A stretch of DNA of 64,000 nt from an uncultured Cohaesibacter sp. (GTDB taxonomy: Bacteria > Pseudomonadota > Alphaproteobacteria > Rhizobiales > Cohaesibacteraceae). The stretch lies in assembly GCF_963664735.1 (NCBI RefSeq), contig NZ_OY761553.1, positions 2,061,303 to 2,125,302 of the forward strand. The letters run 5' to 3'. The notes under the pieces are model-generated. The model saw only the letters and a list, made by a program, of their open reading frames with translations. It was not told where the DNA came from and did not search any database. The position numbers were made by a program, and so were the translations under genes. This document shows, one piece after another, positions 55,020 through 64,000 of this stretch (positions within the stretch are counted from its first letter, which is position 1; the number at the start of each line of letters is the position of its first letter).

Positions 55020-55364
55020 ATGAAACTCACTTATGTGGTCGCTGTAGCATTGATTTTCTCCGCTTTTGGAAGCTTTGTCCTGCCGACAACAGGCTCGGCA
55101 CAATATAGACCTCCATATTATTCGCGAGACTACCGCCGTCCACCACCACCAGATTTCCGCTACCGCCGTCCACCGCCACCAGATTTCCGCTATCGTCGGC
55201 CACCACCGGTATACAGATGGCAACCTCCCGTCAGACGATGGGCACCGCCACCACCACCTCGTTATTGCAACATCCGTGCTTGCTCAGCTCGCTATCGTAG
55301 TTTCCGGGCTTGGGACTGTACCTATCAACCATATAACGGCCCTCGCCGCCGCTGCAGAATGTAA
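55020..55364 (+). CDS. BA14K-like exported proline-rich protein
   Basis: 114 residues. Signal peptide (MKLTYVVAVALIFSAFGSF), then a Pro/Arg-rich region with two and a half RRPPPPDFRY units (from about residue 39) and a C-terminal cysteine-containing segment CNIRACSARYRSFRAWDCTY, NGPRRRC that resembles the BA14K family of Rhizobiales. AGGAG upstream of the ATG. Envelope-associated role inferred from the family. Confidence 0.75.
   Translation: MKLTYVVAVALIFSAFGSFVLPTTGSAQYRPPYYSRDYRRPPPPDFRYRRPPPPDFRYRRPPPVYRWQPPVRRWAPPPPPRYCNIRACSARYRSFRAWDCTYQPYNGPRRRCRM
55134..55208 (+). repeat. Coding 30-bp repeats in the BA14K-like gene
   Basis: Two 30-bp units (55134-55163 and 55164-55193) and half of a third encode RRPPPPDFRY repeats; only two or three bases differ between units. 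Confidence 0.9.
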
Positions 55365-55386
55365 GCTGACAAAAATCTTCACCTGG

Positions 55387-55430
55387 AAGCAAAATACCCC
55401 CGGAAAGGCATGTCCGGGGGTATTTTGCTT
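55387..55430. terminator. Bidirectional intrinsic terminator
   Basis: Perfect 18-bp arms (55387-55404, 55413-55430) with an 8-base loop, between two convergent genes (BA14K-like and TetR). T-runs occur on both sides. Confidence 0.9.
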
Positions 55431-55485
55431 GAAATACAATAGCTGACAGGGACGGCTCCCGCCATCCAATATCAAACCCGAGGCA

Positions 55486-56013
55486 TTATTGGGAAATCGA
55501 TCTCACAACGCGGGTCATCCCTTGCGTAAACTCTTGGCGGGTGTCCACGCGTAGCCACAACCCCTTTGCGCATGTGGAGAGAGTGTAGACCTTGTCTTCG
55601 GCATCCTGTCTCGTTTTCGCTATTCCGGATTGCTCCAGCAATCGAGCCACACGGTCATAAATTGCCTCCTCGACTTCATGCTCTTTCTCGCTATATAGCG
55701 CCAGTGCCAAATCAAGGATTTCCCTGCCGTGAGGAGTTCCTCGAACGATCGGCACCAAATCACCTGCCCAACGATCGAATGCCTCGATAAGCCTTGCTCT
55801 TTCGTCTTTGCTTTCATCTGAAAGAGCCGCCATCGTCGCTTCAAAGGCCTTGTCGGTTACCGTGAGAACAGCCCATTCAAAAATCCCTTCCTTGGAGCCA
55901 AACTTCTTATAGATGGACTGTCGAGACAGGGCTGCTGCATTGGCAATGTCTTCCATCGATGCCTTACGAAAACCGTACTGGCAAAAAATCATGATTACTT
56001 CGTTGACATTCAT
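55486..56013 (-). CDS. TetR family transcriptional regulator
   Basis: 175 residues. N-terminal HTH in GFRKASMEDIANAAALSRQSIYKKFGSKEGIF (about 14-44) with the conserved LSRQSIYKKF recognition helix; the C-terminal helical ligand domain follows. Divergent from the SDR gene 133 bases away, which is the likely target. ATG at 56013 has AGGG upstream. Confidence 0.9.
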   Translation of the reverse strand: MNVNEVIMIFCQYGFRKASMEDIANAAALSRQSIYKKFGSKEGIFEWAVLTVTDKAFEATMAALSDESKDERARLIEAFDRWAGDLVPIVRGTPHGREILDLALALYSEKEHEVEEAIYDRVARLLEQSGIAKTRQDAEDKVYTLSTCAKGLWLRVDTRQEFTQGMTRVVRSISQ

Positions 56014-56145
56014 GGTAACCCTACTATAACCGATTACAGAGACGACATTTTTGATACTTATTGTAAACTCTGTCGATTGTATAACCTATCTCTGGAGCCG
56101 AATTGACTCAAGCCCCTGATATGAAATTCGAGAGGATTGATTAAT

Positions 56146-57090
56146 ATGACTGGCATTGACCCTTCAAGAAATATTGTCAAAAACTGGCAGGAACATCTGC
56201 TGCCTGACCTTAGCGGAAAATGCTTCGTTATAACCGGCGGCAATTCGGGGATAGGACTGCAAGCGGCACGCATGCTTGGAGCAAGGGGAGCGAACCTCAT
56301 TCTGGCCTGCCGCTCGATCCAGAAAGGTGAAGAGGCCAAGACGAGCTTGCAACCGGCGGTTTCGGGTTTCATCTCCATAGTCAAACTCAATCTGGCTGAC
56401 AGCTCCTCCATTCAGCAAGCCGCTGAAGTTACACGGAATCTGACCACACGCATTGATGGTCTGATCAACAATGCCGGCATCATGCAAACCCCTGAGCGCA
56501 AGACGGCAGATGGCTTTGAGTTGCAGTTCGGCACAAATCATTTGGGGCATTTCTTGTGGACCAGCCTGTTGATCGACCTTGTTGAAGCTGCGGCTGGCCG
56601 TGTGGTGACAGTATCTTCCATTGCGCATCGCGTTGGCAGGATGAACTTCGCCGACCTGAACTTTAGAACCGGCTACACCCCATCCAAGGCATATGGACAA
56701 AGCAAGCTTGCAAACCTGATGTTTGCAATGGAACTGGACCGCCGCCTTGAAGCTGCAGGAAACCGCGCGATTTCCATTGCTTGCCATCCGGGCTATTCGG
56801 CCACCAACCTGCAAAGCACAGGGCCATCCGGGCTGCTCAAACTGATCTACAAGCCGCTCAATGCCTTCTTGGCTCAGCCCAGCAAGTTGGGAGCCCTGCC
56901 CACGGTTTTGGCCGCCGCTGGGACTGAAGCCCAACGAGGACACTATTATGGGCCGACCGGCTTTCTCGACATGCTCGGCCCAGTCGGTGACAGCCGCATA
57001 GCCTCTCATGGGCTCAACGAAGACCATTGGATCCGGCTCTGGAGGGACAGTGAAGCTCTGCTCGGGATTTCCTTTCCAACTGATATATAA
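56146..57090 (+). CDS. Short-chain dehydrogenase/reductase
   Basis: 314 residues. Rossmann motif TGGNSGIG at about 30-37, NNAG near 112-115, catalytic Ser (VSS) and YGQSK (Tyr and Lys) near 187-191. It is in the retinol-dehydrogenase/WWOX-like classical SDR group, NADP-dependent by the R after the second strand (ACRS). ATG at 56146 has GAGAGG upstream. Probably regulated by the divergent TetR. Confidence 0.92.
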   Translation: MTGIDPSRNIVKNWQEHLLPDLSGKCFVITGGNSGIGLQAARMLGARGANLILACRSIQKGEEAKTSLQPAVSGFISIVKLNLADSSSIQQAAEVTRNLTTRIDGLINNAGIMQTPERKTADGFELQFGTNHLGHFLWTSLLIDLVEAAAGRVVTVSSIAHRVGRMNFADLNFRTGYTPSKAYGQSKLANLMFAMELDRRLEAAGNRAISIACHPGYSATNLQSTGPSGLLKLIYKPLNAFLAQPSKLGALPTVLAAAGTEAQRGHYYGPTGFLDMLGPVGDSRIASHGLNEDHWIRLWRDSEALLGISFPTDI

Positions 57091-57663
57091 CTCATTAGAG
57101 ATAGTAAAAATGAAGACCAGTATGGTAGTTCGATTGCATTTTTGTCCATTTTTTTAGCATGAATACCAGTATACTGCCTGTTGATATAGCATTCGTTTCT
57201 AACGAAAAAAGTACAAAATTAAAAATTGATAATGCGACGAAATTTTTCTTGACTATCGCACAACAATAAGCGCTAACATATACTTGCAGGGTAACCACGA
57301 GTCGAAAACTAACGACCAAAGCACAGCATTTACAGATGTCAAGTGGTAAAAATATTTACACCATCTGATTTTGTCTTAGTCTGTAAGCAGAATGCAAACC
57401 TTGAAGAATAAGCAGAAATGCTCAGGGAAGTAGTTGAAGGCGTGTTCGTACAATTGTCGGTCTCAGTAAGCCGTATCAGTTTCGCGCATGTGTCCCCGGC
57501 ACTGATGTTTGGAGGAATATCAGCTGCCTTGGCCGGTCCCCGGATAGATCGCGCATAAAGTCAAACCAGCGTGATTAGTCCTACCGCCTTCCGCCGATCC
57601 CAGAGCTCCATCCAGCCCCAGCACTTTGTGTGCTGCAAGGACTTGCTTAGAGGGAGGTCATTT
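57091..57663. other. AT-rich intergenic region
   Basis: About 570 bp, AT-rich to 57400, no credible gene; the last 100 bases lead to the next gene. Confidence 0.45.
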
Positions 57664-58686
57664 ATGCAACTCAACAAGACCCACATTTCGGAAGACATCG
57701 GATACCCATCGCCTGACAGGGGCAAAGTCGTCAAGAAATCCAATACCAAACTCGCGCATGATCTCGCTTGGCATGGCGGGCTTCATCCTTTGGAATCCTG
57801 GCAATTTTCGACCAGCTTGCGCGGCGGTGGCCAACATTTCAGTTTCCGTGTCCATCTGCTCATCATTCAGCAACGAGACTGCGAAGCAGAGATTTCCATC
57901 AACATGTGCCTGATGGATCAGGACACAGGTTGGGTTCGTGACGCAGAACACACGATCCCGCTCAAGGACGTCATGATCAGCGGTCAGTCTCTTAAATTTT
58001 CCTCTGATGATTTGCAGATTTCGGGCAGCGGCACAGACATGACCTTGGTGGCAGAGCTTCCTGACGTTTCGGTCGAACTGAAAGGAACCGTCAACACACC
58101 AATTCTGGTCAATAATGGCAAAGGCGATTTCCATTTCCTCGGGGCTCAACAATATAAATTTGCCCTTCCGACCATTCAGATGAGCGGTTGCGTCACCCTG
58201 ATGGGCAAGTCACAAAGTGTCACTGGCGCCATGTGGTTGAACCGGCAATGGGGGGCGCTGCCCAGACGCTTCAGCCTTGATCGCAATCTGGAACAACGCC
58301 AGTGGATCAACCTCTATCCGCAACTGAGCAACGGCATCAAACTGAGCGTTTCCCAATTATGGGATTTCGCCCGTGATCGACAGGATACCTGCTGTACAGT
58401 TGTGCTGCCCGATGGAACACACATCGTCGAGAAAATAGCTCCTTTGGAGTTAAACGACTATATGGACAGTCGCCTGTCCAGGCGGCGCTATCCACGCCAT
58501 GTCGTGCTCTCTCACGAGCCGCTGGAAACCTGCCTGCAAATCAGTTTGCCTTACCAGCAACACGAGCTAGTTTCCAAAATCGGCAATCTGGTCAAGTTCG
58601 ACGGCAAGATCATTGTCGATGGCTACATCTATGGCGAAGAAGTCACTGGTGATGGTTTTGTCGAAATGGTTGGCCGCTGGCGCTGA
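57664..58686 (+). CDS. Lipocalin-like protein (CrtC/AttH-like)
   Basis: 340 residues, beta-rich, without a clear signal peptide. Resembles the CrtC/AttH lipocalin domain family: HGGLHPLESWQFSTSLRGGG near 38-57 and NRQWGALPRRFS near 198-209 with the aromatic pattern of that fold. CrtC hydrates neurosporene in carotenoid biosynthesis; the present protein may be a distant relative with another hydrophobic substrate. Start ATG at 57664 has GGGAGG upstream; an earlier frame from 57571 is discounted. Confidence 0.72.
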   Translation: MQLNKTHISEDIGYPSPDRGKVVKKSNTKLAHDLAWHGGLHPLESWQFSTSLRGGGQHFSFRVHLLIIQQRDCEAEISINMCLMDQDTGWVRDAEHTIPLKDVMISGQSLKFSSDDLQISGSGTDMTLVAELPDVSVELKGTVNTPILVNNGKGDFHFLGAQQYKFALPTIQMSGCVTLMGKSQSVTGAMWLNRQWGALPRRFSLDRNLEQRQWINLYPQLSNGIKLSVSQLWDFARDRQDTCCTVVLPDGTHIVEKIAPLELNDYMDSRLSRRRYPRHVVLSHEPLETCLQISLPYQQHELVSKIGNLVKFDGKIIVDGYIYGEEVTGDGFVEMVGRWR

Positions 58687-58880
58687 TCAAAGCGCTTATC
58701 CGGGGCTTCCTTCATGAAAGACGAATGAAAAGAGGGATAGCCCTGAGAGAGATGGCCTGAAAATGGCCTAAGAGATACGGAATGCGATAAGGCGAAGTCA
58801 AAGCCCGCAGCCAGCATGCCTGTGATGCCTTCTGTTCTTTTCTTCGCCAGAGGCCCTATGGATCGCGGGGCACGAAAATA

Positions 58881-59258
58881 TCACTGTAGCCAGCGCGGAC
58901 GGTAAAAGACCGTTCCCTCGGGTATCGCTTCGTCATCAGTCCGATAGACGTCATACTCCATGCATATTGCCGTTTTGTCTTTGTTGAGCTGCACTGCTGT
59001 GCATTCTGCGATGAAGGTCTTGCCATCAACGAGTTTGAACTGGATGTCGTTCGCCGGATCGTTTTTCAGCTCGGACACTTTTCCAAAATAGTTTTGACCA
59101 TCAAGTATAACCAGATCATCAAGCTTGGGGCCACCGGGATAATAGAGAACAGAGATTTTGGTTCCGTCCAGTTTTTCTCCCTGAATCTTGGCGGGCACAC
59201 AAGCGGCAGCGGGTAAAAGCAGCAGGCAAGAAAGCAAGGATTGCGTAAGTAGCTTCAT
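58881..59258 (-). CDS. Small lipoprotein-like protein
   Basis: 125 residues. Signal peptide ends LPAAAC-VPAK, a plausible lipobox with Cys20, so probably lipid-anchored. The mature part is a small beta-rich domain (KISVLYYPGGPKLDDLVILDGQ). ATG at 59258 has AAGGGG upstream. No family recognised. Confidence 0.7.
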   Translation of the reverse strand: MKLLTQSLLSCLLLLPAAACVPAKIQGEKLDGTKISVLYYPGGPKLDDLVILDGQNYFGKVSELKNDPANDIQFKLVDGKTFIAECTAVQLNKDKTAICMEYDVYRTDDEAIPEGTVFYRPRWLQ

Positions 59259-59365
59259 AACAAATCCCCTTAAAAAAGGCCCCTACATCATAACACAGGC
59301 TCTGTTTCTGGCCAGCTCGGTATTATTTACCAGTATCGATTATCAATGAATGTGTATTCATTACA

Positions 59366-59391
59366 ACAAAAGAGGGGCTCGATGGCCCCTC
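59366..59391 (-). terminator. Terminator of the Cys-rich small protein
   Basis: 7-bp perfect stem GAGGGGC / GCCCCTC; on the minus strand followed by CTTTTGTTG. It lies about 27 bases downstream of the stop at 59418. Confidence 0.65.
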
Positions 59392-59417
59392 GTCTTAGCG
59401 TATGTCCATTTGCCTCG

Positions 59418-59618
59418 TCAGGCAGCAATCACCACGCCGTTTGGCATCATGTCGTCAGATGGCGGGCGCCCATGCTGTTGGAAATAGGCTTTGCGCTGGC
59501 ATTGCCCTTGCTTATCTCCCTTACAATATTGTCTTGTAAACCCACGGCAAGCCAATTCCTTAGAGGCATTGTATTTTTTGAAAAAACCACATTTTTCCAG
59601 ATTTGCGCAGCAGTCCAT
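59418..59618 (-). CDS. Cys-rich 66-residue protein
   Basis: 66 residues with seven-cysteine content concentrated in CC (residues 3-4), C10, C24, C32, C40 and a C-terminal PPSDDMMPNG motif. The Cys pattern and PPSDDMMPNG resemble a conserved small family I recall from other bacteria but cannot name. ATG at 59618 has GAGGAATG (AGGA, spacing 6) immediately upstream. Start codons 9 or 13 codons further up (59630, 59654) lack such a site. Own terminator. The cysteines suggest metal or iron-sulfur binding. Confidence 0.65.
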   Translation of the reverse strand: MDCCANLEKCGFFKKYNASKELACRGFTRQYCKGDKQGQCQRKAYFQQHGRPPSDDMMPNGVVIAA

Positions 59619-59780
59619 AACATTCCTCATGAAGTTATAAAAAGGTCCCCACAAAGAAGTATACTATATATTACTTAAATAAACCTAAAATTGTATGGTA
59701 ACTTTACCTAGCGCAATCTGATTTATAAAGAAGCATCTGAGGAACAACCTTTGGCGAAACCCTTGCGCCTTCTACCAAAC

Positions 59781-59820
59781 AAAAAGCCAGCTGAAGCGCA
59801 TGACATGTGCTCCAACTGGC
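59781..59820 (-). terminator. Terminator of gshA
   Basis: Long imperfect hairpin with GCCAG at both ends on the minus strand and TTTTTG after it; 31 bases downstream of the stop. Confidence 0.65.
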
Positions 59821-59850
59821 CAATAGCATAGGAATAGCGCCTGAAGGCTA

Positions 59851-61230
59851 TCAGTAGGCGAAATCTTCAAAGACCCGGTTGATGTTGCCGCCCCATTCAT
59901 TGTTGAAGCGCATAAGCAGCTGATCGGCCGGAGTAAGACCCAGGGTAACGGTTTCCTCCAGCGCGGAAAGATACTGGGTTTCGTCAAACCCGGCACCGTT
60001 GAAACGCTCGCGAGCGGCAAGGCCCTGCCGCGCAATCGTAACCACCTTTTTGGCGATTTCCAAAACTGTTGTATTGCGGATCGGCGTTTTCAGACCTTGG
60101 GTCGCAACGGCAATGCGCAGGGCGTCGCGCTCTTCAGCAGTCCAGTCCTTTACCAGATCCCAAGCTGCATCAAGCGATGGCTGATGATAAAGAAGACCCG
60201 TCCAGAGGGCCGGCAACGCGCAAATACGCCGCCATGGCCCACCATCGGCACCACGCATTTCGATGTAGCGCTTGAGTCGTACTTCCGGGAACACCGTGGT
60301 GAGATGATCTTCCCAATCCTGCAGGGTCGGCTCCGTATCCGGCATGCCTTCTTTGCGTTTGCCCGTCAGATATTCACGGAAGGTCAGGCCGGTCATGTCG
60401 TAATATTTGTGGTCACGAATGATGAAATACATGGGCACATCAAGCACCCAGTCGACATATTGCTCATAGCCGAAGCCTTCTTCAAAGACAAAAGGCAGCA
60501 TGCCGGTACGGTCCTTGTCGGTATCGTGCCAGATCGCACCACGCATGGACTGGTAACCGTTTTTGTGACCATCCACGAAAGGTGAATTGGCGAACAGAGC
60601 CGTTGCGATCGGCTGCAAGGCAAGGCCGACGCGCATTTTCTGCACCATGTCCGCTTCACTTGAGAAATCCAGATTGACCTGAACCGTACAGGACCGGAAC
60701 ATCATGTCCAGCCCGCGGCTACCGACCTTGGGCATATAGTTCATCATGATGCCATAGCGGCTCTTGGGCATGACCGGCACGTCATCAAGATGCCACTTGG
60801 GAGACACGCCCAAGCCAAGAAAACCGATGCCGAGCGGATCTGCAACTTCGCGCAACTGGGCCAGATGGCTGTGCACTTCGCGGCAGGTCTGATGCAGGTT
60901 ATCGAGCGGTGCTCCGGAAAGCTCGAACTGACCACCCGGTTCGAGCGAAATCGCCCCCCCTTCGATTGGGTCAACAAGTCCGATGATCTTGCCTTCGTCT
61001 TCAACGCGCTTCCAGCCAAGAAGGCCCTCCATGCCAAGCAACAGCCGCTCGATACCGCGATCCCCTTCATAAGGAACGGGAGCATAGCTGTCTTTGTAGA
61101 AGGTGAATTTCTCGTGCTCGGAACCGATGCGCCATTTTTCCTTTGGCTTCTCCCCCGACGAAATCGCTTCGATCAGAGACTTTCGATCGTTTAGGGTCAG
61201 GGTTTCAGCTTTTGATTGGGAAATGGCCAT
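59851..61230 (-). CDS. gshA: Glutamate-cysteine ligase
   Basis: 459 residues of the GCS2/alphaproteobacterial-plant type: GSEHEKFTFYKDS, SLEPGGQFELSGAPL and QVNLDFSSEADM with catalytic carboxylates. Makes gamma-glutamylcysteine, the first step of glutathione synthesis. ATG at 61230 has AGGAG upstream. Monocistronic with its own terminator. Confidence 0.96.
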   Translation of the reverse strand: MAISQSKAETLTLNDRKSLIEAISSGEKPKEKWRIGSEHEKFTFYKDSYAPVPYEGDRGIERLLLGMEGLLGWKRVEDEGKIIGLVDPIEGGAISLEPGGQFELSGAPLDNLHQTCREVHSHLAQLREVADPLGIGFLGLGVSPKWHLDDVPVMPKSRYGIMMNYMPKVGSRGLDMMFRSCTVQVNLDFSSEADMVQKMRVGLALQPIATALFANSPFVDGHKNGYQSMRGAIWHDTDKDRTGMLPFVFEEGFGYEQYVDWVLDVPMYFIIRDHKYYDMTGLTFREYLTGKRKEGMPDTEPTLQDWEDHLTTVFPEVRLKRYIEMRGADGGPWRRICALPALWTGLLYHQPSLDAAWDLVKDWTAEERDALRIAVATQGLKTPIRNTTVLEIAKKVVTIARQGLAARERFNGAGFDETQYLSALEETVTLGLTPADQLLMRFNNEWGGNINRVFEDFAY

Positions 61231-61372
61231 GAAACAGGCTCCTTAAATTATGGCAGGCGCGACAATGCGTCATTGTGAATGTCACGTAGTGCCAAATTAG
61301 GCATTCACTTGTTTGGTTACAATGGGTGAAAGGTGCTTCAGCATAAAAAACTGTTAAAGCCCTCTTGAATAT

Positions 61373-62353
61373 TCAAACCGGCTCATCTGCAGTAAGTTCC
61401 GAAGCGCTCACTTTTCGGTTTCTTTTGTGAGCTTTGCGCTCACGTTCAACGATATAGAGCCCTGATGCGACGGTGATCGCGATACCCCAGGCGGCCAGCG
61501 TGTTGGGCAGATCGCCAAAAATCATCCATCCAATCAGCGTGGCGAAGGGAATTTCGAGATATTGCATGGGAGCCAGCGAACTCGACGGCGCATAACGAAC
61601 CGCAAAGGCAAGGGTCAGGTGGCCGAGGCTACCGACAACGCCAGCAGCAATGAGGAGCCACCAATCTTCATTTTTGGGCCATGCCATATCAAAGAAGGCA
61701 TAATCGCTCCGCCCGAACAGAGCAAATAACAGGGCCAGAATGACCGTCGCAAAAAGGCCCGTCATGACCTGAATGGAAACCGGATCAATCTCGCGGCTCA
61801 CCTGCCGTGTCACCATCATGACCACCACAAATGTCACTGCGACCAGCAATGGCCAGAAGGCATTTGCACCGACCGCCATGAAATTGGGTTGAACAACCAG
61901 CAAGGTTCCAACAAAGCCCACGATAGCAGCAAAAATGCGGTGCGGGCCAACCTGCTCCTTCATCACCAGATGACCGATGATCAGCATGAGAAGCGGATAG
62001 ACAAAGCAAATCGCCGTATTGTCGGCAACAGGGAGATATTTCAGCCCGATGAAGACAGAGCCGATGCCCGCGATCTGGACAATCGCCCGGACGACAAGGC
62101 GAACAAAAACGTACCGCGACATGCGAAACAAATGCGCAATCCCGCCACGCTGAATGAGCATGAGGGTCCCCATCATGGCGATTTGCATGATGAAGCGCAC
62201 CAGCAGCAAAGTCATCAAGGGCACGCTATTGCCGAGCAGCTTCATCAGGGCGTCGCCGAAAGGGATGAACATGCAAAAGAACGCCATCAGCGAGATACCG
62301 AGAACCGGATTATCTCCCTCAAAGCCTGTTTTGTTGGTGGTGCTCTGTGTCAT
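61373..62353 (-). CDS. DMT superfamily (EamA) transporter
   Basis: 326 residues with ten transmembrane helices in two EamA repeats. The second repeat contains the common APSSSLAPMQYLEIPFATLIGW motif. Short hydrophilic tail. Substrate unknown; probably exports a metabolite. Confidence 0.88.
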   Translation of the reverse strand: MTQSTTNKTGFEGDNPVLGISLMAFFCMFIPFGDALMKLLGNSVPLMTLLLVRFIMQIAMMGTLMLIQRGGIAHLFRMSRYVFVRLVVRAIVQIAGIGSVFIGLKYLPVADNTAICFVYPLLMLIIGHLVMKEQVGPHRIFAAIVGFVGTLLVVQPNFMAVGANAFWPLLVAVTFVVVMMVTRQVSREIDPVSIQVMTGLFATVILALLFALFGRSDYAFFDMAWPKNEDWWLLIAAGVVGSLGHLTLAFAVRYAPSSSLAPMQYLEIPFATLIGWMIFGDLPNTLAAWGIAITVASGLYIVERERKAHKRNRKVSASELTADEPV

Positions 62354-62513
62354 GGTCAGGTTCCGGGCATTGTGCCAAAAGTGGCAAGAGACTGTCCCCT
62401 ACAGGAGAGGCCAGCCCCAGACAAGTAAAACATATTGATGGATCAACGCAGCAAATTTATGAATGCGTTGTCCAGGCAATTTTGGCAAAGCCCACCCCGG
62501 ACAGAACCATGCC

Positions 62514-63158
62514 TTACTCGGTAAGCGCCAACTTGGCCCCAAGGCCAATGAGCAAGCTTCCGACAGTCCGATCTATCCATCGGGCAACCGATTTGTTACG
62601 GCGCAAATAGGAGCCTAGCGGCGCTGCCATCAAAATGTAAACGGCCTCTACTGCAAGCCCCATAACGATGACTGTTACACCCAGAAGGATTGTATCAAAC
62701 AAGATCTGATGGGCGCTGAGAGATCCGTCATGGGGAATGAACTGGGGCAGGAATGCCATGAAGAACAGGGCCGCCTTGGGGTTCAATACGTCTACCAGCA
62801 CGCCCTGACGATAGACAGACCACACCGTTACCCCTGCTTTCTTCTTGCCCTCTATCGGCAACACGCTATCTCTGCTCAACAATCCCTTGATACCAAGCCA
62901 AACAAGATAGGCGGCACCGATATATTTAACCAGCATGAAGGCGGTTGCAGAGGTCGCCAGAATGGCCGAAACGCCAAGTGCGGCGGCCATGACATGGACC
63001 AAAGCGCCAGAGCACACGCCGACCGAAGCTGCAAATCCGATCTTGCGCCCATGAGCCAATGTGCGTGAGAGAATGAAAATGAGATCCGGCCCCGGAGCAA
63101 CATTGAGCATCAGGCAAGCGAAAAGAAACAGGCCCCAAGCCTCTGCAGACATGAACAT
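62514..63158 (-). CDS. LysE/RhtB family transporter
   Basis: About 214 residues, six membrane helices. LysE motif MLNVAPGPDLIFILSRTLAHGRKIGF near the N-terminus and NPKAALFFMAFLPQFI in the middle. Such proteins export amino acids such as lysine, threonine or homoserine. Start ATG at 63158, or five codons later; ribosome site weak. Confidence 0.88.
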   Translation of the reverse strand: MFMSAEAWGLFLFACLMLNVAPGPDLIFILSRTLAHGRKIGFAASVGVCSGALVHVMAAALGVSAILATSATAFMLVKYIGAAYLVWLGIKGLLSRDSVLPIEGKKKAGVTVWSVYRQGVLVDVLNPKAALFFMAFLPQFIPHDGSLSAHQILFDTILLGVTVIVMGLAVEAVYILMAAPLGSYLRRNKSVARWIDRTVGSLLIGLGAKLALTE

Positions 63159-63334
63159 GATCAAACCGACTTTCTAGACAATATCTGGCTAATCAAATAA
63201 CGGAAAATTCCAAGAGGAGAGATGCGAACGGCGGACATTAGGCGCAGCTCGCATGGTCAAGCCTAGCGATAAACAGAGCCTGAGACAACCCGTCAAAGCC
63301 GCGGCAAAATTGTTCACCACAGTTGGGCCTGCCG

Positions 63335-64000
63335 TTACGATGCCTGCAAAGCTGAAATGAAGCGGCTTACTTCGCTCTTGAGGCTGTTGGCCTGATTGTT
63401 TAACCCTTCGGCAGCACTCATCACGTCGGAGGAAGCGTTATCGACAGACTTGGATGAGGTTTCTACGCCATCCACGCTTTCAGACATCTCACCCGCTTTC
63501 TCGGATACGGTCTGCATATTCTTGGCAATCTGACGGGACATTTTACCCTGTTGCTCAATAGCATCCTCGATGCCGCTTGATGCCTGGCGCAATTCCTCGA
63601 TGATCGCTCCGACTTCTTCAATGGACAGCTCGGCCTGTTTGGTTGCCTTGCGAATGTCCTCAATCTGGTTCGTGATCTGCTCGGTTGCCTTGCCGGTCTG
63701 CATGGCGAGTGCCTTGACCTCGTTTGCCACCACGGCAAAGCCCTTGCCCGCTTCCCCGGCGCGTGCGGACTCGATTGTCGCATTGAGGGCCAGGAGATTG
63801 GTTTGCTCGGCGATATCGGAAATGAGCTTGCTGACCTCGCCGATTGCCTGCGCAGAGCTGGCCAACTGCCCCACATGCGCCGAGGTTTGGGAAACCACCG
63901 AAACGGCGCTGTTGGCCGAATGCGCGGTTAGCGTTGCGCGGTGCTGAATGTCCGCGATGGATTGGTCAAGCGATTGAACGGCCTCCGCGCTGGACTGAAC
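63335..64000 (-). CDS. Methyl-accepting chemotaxis protein, C-terminal part (partial)
   Basis: The frame stays open to the right edge of the window (at least 221 residues seen). It contains the signalling-domain tip [21 protein letters not shown] and flanking coiled coils. The N-terminal sensor lies outside the window. Its C-terminal pentapeptide for CheR/CheB is not evident. Confidence 0.9.
   Translation of the reverse strand, partial: VQSSAEAVQSLDQSIADIQHRATLTAHSANSAVSVVSQTSAHVGQLASSAQAIGEVSKLISDIAEQTNLLALNATIESARAGEAGKGFAVVANEVKALAMQTGKATEQITNQIEDIRKATKQAELSIEEVGAIIEELRQASSGIEDAIEQQGKMSRQIAKNMQTVSEKAGEMSESVDGVETSSKSVDNASSDVMSAAEGLNNQANSLKSEVSRFISALQAS

Noticed and set aside
56014-56145. 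TetR operator between the TetR and SDR genes.
   Set aside because: Several CTCTG/CAGAG fragments suggest dyads but no clean palindrome could be defined.
59346-59678. 110-residue plus-strand frame opposite the Cys-rich small protein.
   Set aside because: No ribosome site and random-looking composition; the minus-strand frame has a ribosome site and a consistent Cys motif.

Overview
The window is bacterial chromosome of an alphaproteobacterium, most likely Hyphomicrobiales (Rhizobiales), with a Cohaesibacter-like marine bacterium as my best guess. This rests on a hisS-hisZ-hisG operon with a ~326-residue HisG, DUF6101, DUF1127, DUF2927 and BA14K-like proteins, an alphaproteobacterial GCS2-type glutamate-cysteine ligase, an alphaproteobacterial CheZ and a CIRCE-controlled groESL. 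The taxonomy is inference from family content. No rRNA, tRNA, insertion sequence, integrase or CRISPR array was seen. Both ends are open: a methyl-accepting chemotaxis protein runs off the right edge.

Layout. 0-8 kb: inositol-monophosphatase-like enzyme and PmbA, DUF6101, a Spy/CpxP-like periplasmic protein, a patatin-like lipase, a CopZ-like metal-binding protein, a sigma-54 activator with a degenerate receiver, and a GNAT acetyltransferase. 8-13 kb: two exported four-EF-hand proteins and an OmpR-type response regulator with a histidine kinase whose periplasmic domain carries a Met-Met hexad repeat. The two EF-hand genes share a 45-bp upstream box and a 17-bp palindromic leader element, so this looks like one regulatory unit. 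13-25 kb: GNAT, a SulP transporter without STAS domain, NadR-like ATPase, chemoreceptors at 16.3 and 24.3 kb, groESL (followed by a duplicated 3' end), DUF1349, and an alpha/beta hydrolase.

26-32 kb is the most accessory-looking stretch: slyX, an Rrf2 regulator with a Cys cluster, a small CII-like HTH protein, an orphan Cas6-like RAMP protein, a ChbG/HpnK-like protein that has lost its metal ligands, and about 1.2 kb without convincing genes that contains a candidate small RNA with an intrinsic terminator and a structured leader in front of a 114-residue protein. 32-45 kb is mostly housekeeping: Tat-exported GH3 enzyme, hisG/hisZ/hisS, MscS, Tag, CheZ, DUF2927, L,D-transpeptidase, a GGDEL-type cyclase and cytochrome c.

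45-64 kb: a two-gene TRAP permease set without a binding protein, the lactate-oxidation operon lutABC followed by an AAC(3)-family acetyltransferase, DUF1127, LysR, small secreted proteins, a divergent TetR/SDR pair, a CrtC/AttH-like lipocalin protein, a lipoprotein, a Cys-rich 66-residue protein, gshA, a DMT transporter, a LysE exporter and a partial chemoreceptor.

The best candidate for an undescribed system is the Met-repeat sensor kinase/response regulator with its two EF-hand, Met/Gly-rich exported proteins and shared operator. The orphan Cas6-like gene and the small-RNA/leader region at 30.7-31.3 kb come next.
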